Assembly: GCA_947062645.1 (NCBI GenBank)
Contig: CAMSQT010000055.1
Location: forward strand, 1 to 7,007
Source of the DNA: an uncultured Clostridium sp.
GTDB lineage: Bacteria; Bacillota; Clostridia; TANB77; CAG-508
Reading direction: 5' to 3'
DNA: 7,007 nucleotides
The position numbers and the translations under genes are program-made. A model generated the notes under the pieces. That model was not told the origin of the DNA. It made no database searches and saw only the letters and a program-made list of their open reading frames with translations. Below are positions 5,854-7,007 of the stretch, piece by piece. The first letter of the stretch is position 1. Each line of letters opens with the position of its first letter.

Positions 5854-5882
5854 TTGCTTTTTTTTGATTTTATTGTTATACT
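5854..5882 (+). promoter_or_regulatory. Promoter of deoD
   Basis: TTGCTT (5854-5859), a 17-base spacer and TATACT (5877-5882). Its -35 box lies eight bases from the divergent pyrG -35 box. AAGGAGG (5895-5901) seven bases before the ATG serves as a strong ribosome binding site, so the leader is very short. Confidence 0.6.
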
Positions 5883-5908
5883 AATAAAAAATGTAAGGAG
5901 GTTTTTAT

Positions 5909-6631
5909 ATGTCAACACCACATAATGAAGCAAAACAAGGGGAAATTGCAAAAACGGTAATTATGCCAGGAGATCCCTTGCGAGCAAAATATATAGCAGA
6001 AAATTTTTTAGAAAATGTCAAATTAGTAAACCAAGTAAGAGGTATGTACGCTTATACTGGAACTTATCAAGGAAAGGAAATAACTGTTATGGCTTCTGGC
6101 ATGGGAATGCCAAGTATGGGAATTTACAGTTATGAATTATATCAATTCTATGGCGTAGAAAATATTATTCGAATTGGTTCTTGTGGAAGCTATAAGCCAG
6201 AATTAAAGTTGTTTGATATTGTGCTATCTGAAAATGCTTTTAGTGAAGGAAATTTTGCTCTTACTTTAAATAATGAAGATTGCCATATAGTAGCACCAAG
6301 CAAGGATTTGAATGATAAAATTATAGAAACAGCAAATTCTACCGGTACTTCCCTTGTCGTTGGAAATACGGTTTGCACGGATTGTTTTGATGTTTATATG
6401 ACAGATGTTAATCAATTTTTAGCAAGAATTCCAGAAGGTTTTAATCCTGTTAGTGCTGAGATGGAGGCTTTCTCCTTATTTTATGTAGCAAAAGTTTTAC
6501 AAAAAAAAGCTAGCTGTTTAATGAGTGTTGTGGATTCTAAATTTATTAAGGAAATTGCAACACCAGAAGAAAGGCAAAACGGTTTAAATACTATGATTAA
6601 GTTGGCTTTGAATTCTGCTTTAAAAGTTTGA
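5909..6631 (+). CDS. deoD: Purine nucleoside phosphorylase, DeoD type
   Basis: The enzyme splits purine (deoxy)nucleosides with phosphate into base and (deoxy)ribose 1-phosphate, for salvage in the cytoplasm. Its 240 residues match the hexameric bacterial PNP family. H5 near the N-terminus, MPGDPLRAK (19-27, R25 binds phosphate), R44, RIGSCGSY (88-95, S91), VSAEMEAF (181-188, with E184-M185-E186 binding ribose) and the catalytic D209 in SVVDS are present. ERQNG supplies the second catalytic residue R222. The usual TVSD is SVVD, a mild change. AAGGAGG lies seven bases before the ATG. It is divergent from pyrG. The next gene's promoter overlaps its stop codon, and no terminator is seen. There is no in-frame CGG. 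Confidence 0.97.
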   Translation: MSTPHNEAKQGEIAKTVIMPGDPLRAKYIAENFLENVKLVNQVRGMYAYTGTYQGKEITVMASGMGMPSMGIYSYELYQFYGVENIIRIGSCGSYKPELKLFDIVLSENAFSEGNFALTLNNEDCHIVAPSKDLNDKIIETANSTGTSLVVGNTVCTDCFDVYMTDVNQFLARIPEGFNPVSAEMEAFSLFYVAKVLQKKASCLMSVVDSKFIKEIATPEERQNGLNTMIKLALNSALKV

Positions 6632-6657
6632 CTTTATGTTACTTGATGTGTTATAAT
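6628..6657 (+). promoter_or_regulatory. Promoter of the last gene, overlapping the deoD stop codon
   Basis: TTGACT (6628-6633), an 18-base spacer and TATAAT (6652-6657), preceded by TGT, an extended -10. The -35 box overlaps the deoD stop (6629-6631). Confidence 0.7.
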
Positions 6658-6705
6658 ATTTTTAATTACTAAATGGTTTTTTCATGATGAAAGGAGAATA
6701 TTGAA

Positions 6706-7007
6706 ATGAAGAGAAATCGACTTCAAGTAATGACACTTGTTAACAATGGAGGTGCGATTGAAATTATGCCTTGCAATATCAATCAATCTATCGTTCCAGG
6801 GCAAAGTACCATCGAATTTCTTCAGCAAACACTTGCACACGCTGAAAATGCTGATGAAATGGTATATACTGCCGTTGACGCCTTGACCATTATTAATGAC
6901 GGTATTGTCTTTAATATCATGTCCTACCATTGTGGACATGTCATATCTGGTCTTTGCCCCAGTTCTATCGATTTTCTTAAGAAGGCTATTCAAGAGCTAA
7001 AAGAACG
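6706..7007 (+). CDS. Unrecognised protein, N-terminal 100 residues, runs off the window
   Basis: The ATG at 6706 has AAGGAG nine bases upstream and a strong promoter further up, and the frame stays open to the end of the window. The visible part starts MKRNRLQVMTLVNNGGAIEI and contains PCNINQSIVPGQSTIEFLQQ, an alanine-rich helix-like stretch and SYHCGHVISGLCPSSI with closely spaced Cys and His. There is no signal peptide or membrane segment. I do not recognise the family. Base composition is slightly higher in G+C (about 40 percent over the four full sequence rows I counted) and it uses more ATC, ACC and GCC codons than deoD, a weak hint of separate origin. The sense of the ORF is supported by the start context, not by homology. 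Confidence 0.75.
   Translation, partial: MKRNRLQVMTLVNNGGAIEIMPCNINQSIVPGQSTIEFLQQTLAHAENADEMVYTAVDALTIINDGIVFNIMSYHCGHVISGLCPSSIDFLKKAIQELKE

Overview
The window comes from an AT-rich, low-GC Gram-positive bacterium, most likely an uncultured member of the Clostridia or another Firmicutes group. The evidence is the FemX/FemAB-type peptidoglycan bridge enzyme, the DUF1189 membrane protein, strong AGGAGG-type ribosome binding sites, consensus sigma-A-like promoters and A/T-ending codon use. I cannot name the genus. The first 45 bases are Illumina library adapter, so native DNA starts at base 46 and base 46 is a contig edge, not a biological junction.

Layout. On the minus strand a promoter near 3006-3034 drives a compact operon: a FemX-like bridge transferase (2968 to 1903), an alanine racemase family protein (1879 to 761) and a DUF1189 membrane protein (759 to the contig edge). 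Upstream of it, separated by a terminator and a structured stretch, is a small unrecognised membrane protein (3722 to 3222). Then come a tRNA-Gly(UCC) with its own consensus promoter and terminator, and pyrG (CTP synthase), whose leader holds a probable attenuator. deoD (purine nucleoside phosphorylase) runs divergently from pyrG, followed on the plus strand by an unrecognised gene that runs off the end.

Main finding. Two operon genes are not continuous. femX needs one +1 frame change and the DUF1189 gene needs two. Each change can be placed exactly at an in-frame CGG codon, by skipping its C so that the next codon read is GGA or GGU (Gly): GGU-C-GGA, UUC-C-GGU and UCU-C-GGU. By my hand scan of all genes in the window there are only four in-frame CGG codons. 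Three are these sites. The fourth, in the small membrane protein, follows AAA instead of an NNY codon and is read through in frame. alr, pyrG and deoD contain none. This pattern is hard to explain by random sequencing error. It suggests that CGG is unassigned or starved in this organism and that the ribosome moves +1 at NNY-CGG. The alternatives are sequencing or assembly error (the adapter at the contig end shows imperfect data cleaning) and real pseudogenes.

How the genes fit together. FemX and alanine racemase both serve peptidoglycan synthesis (cross-bridge amino acids and D-alanine), and the DUF1189 membrane protein is co-transcribed with them. pyrG and deoD are divergent nucleotide-metabolism genes with back-to-back promoters. 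No mobile element, CRISPR array or phage gene is seen.
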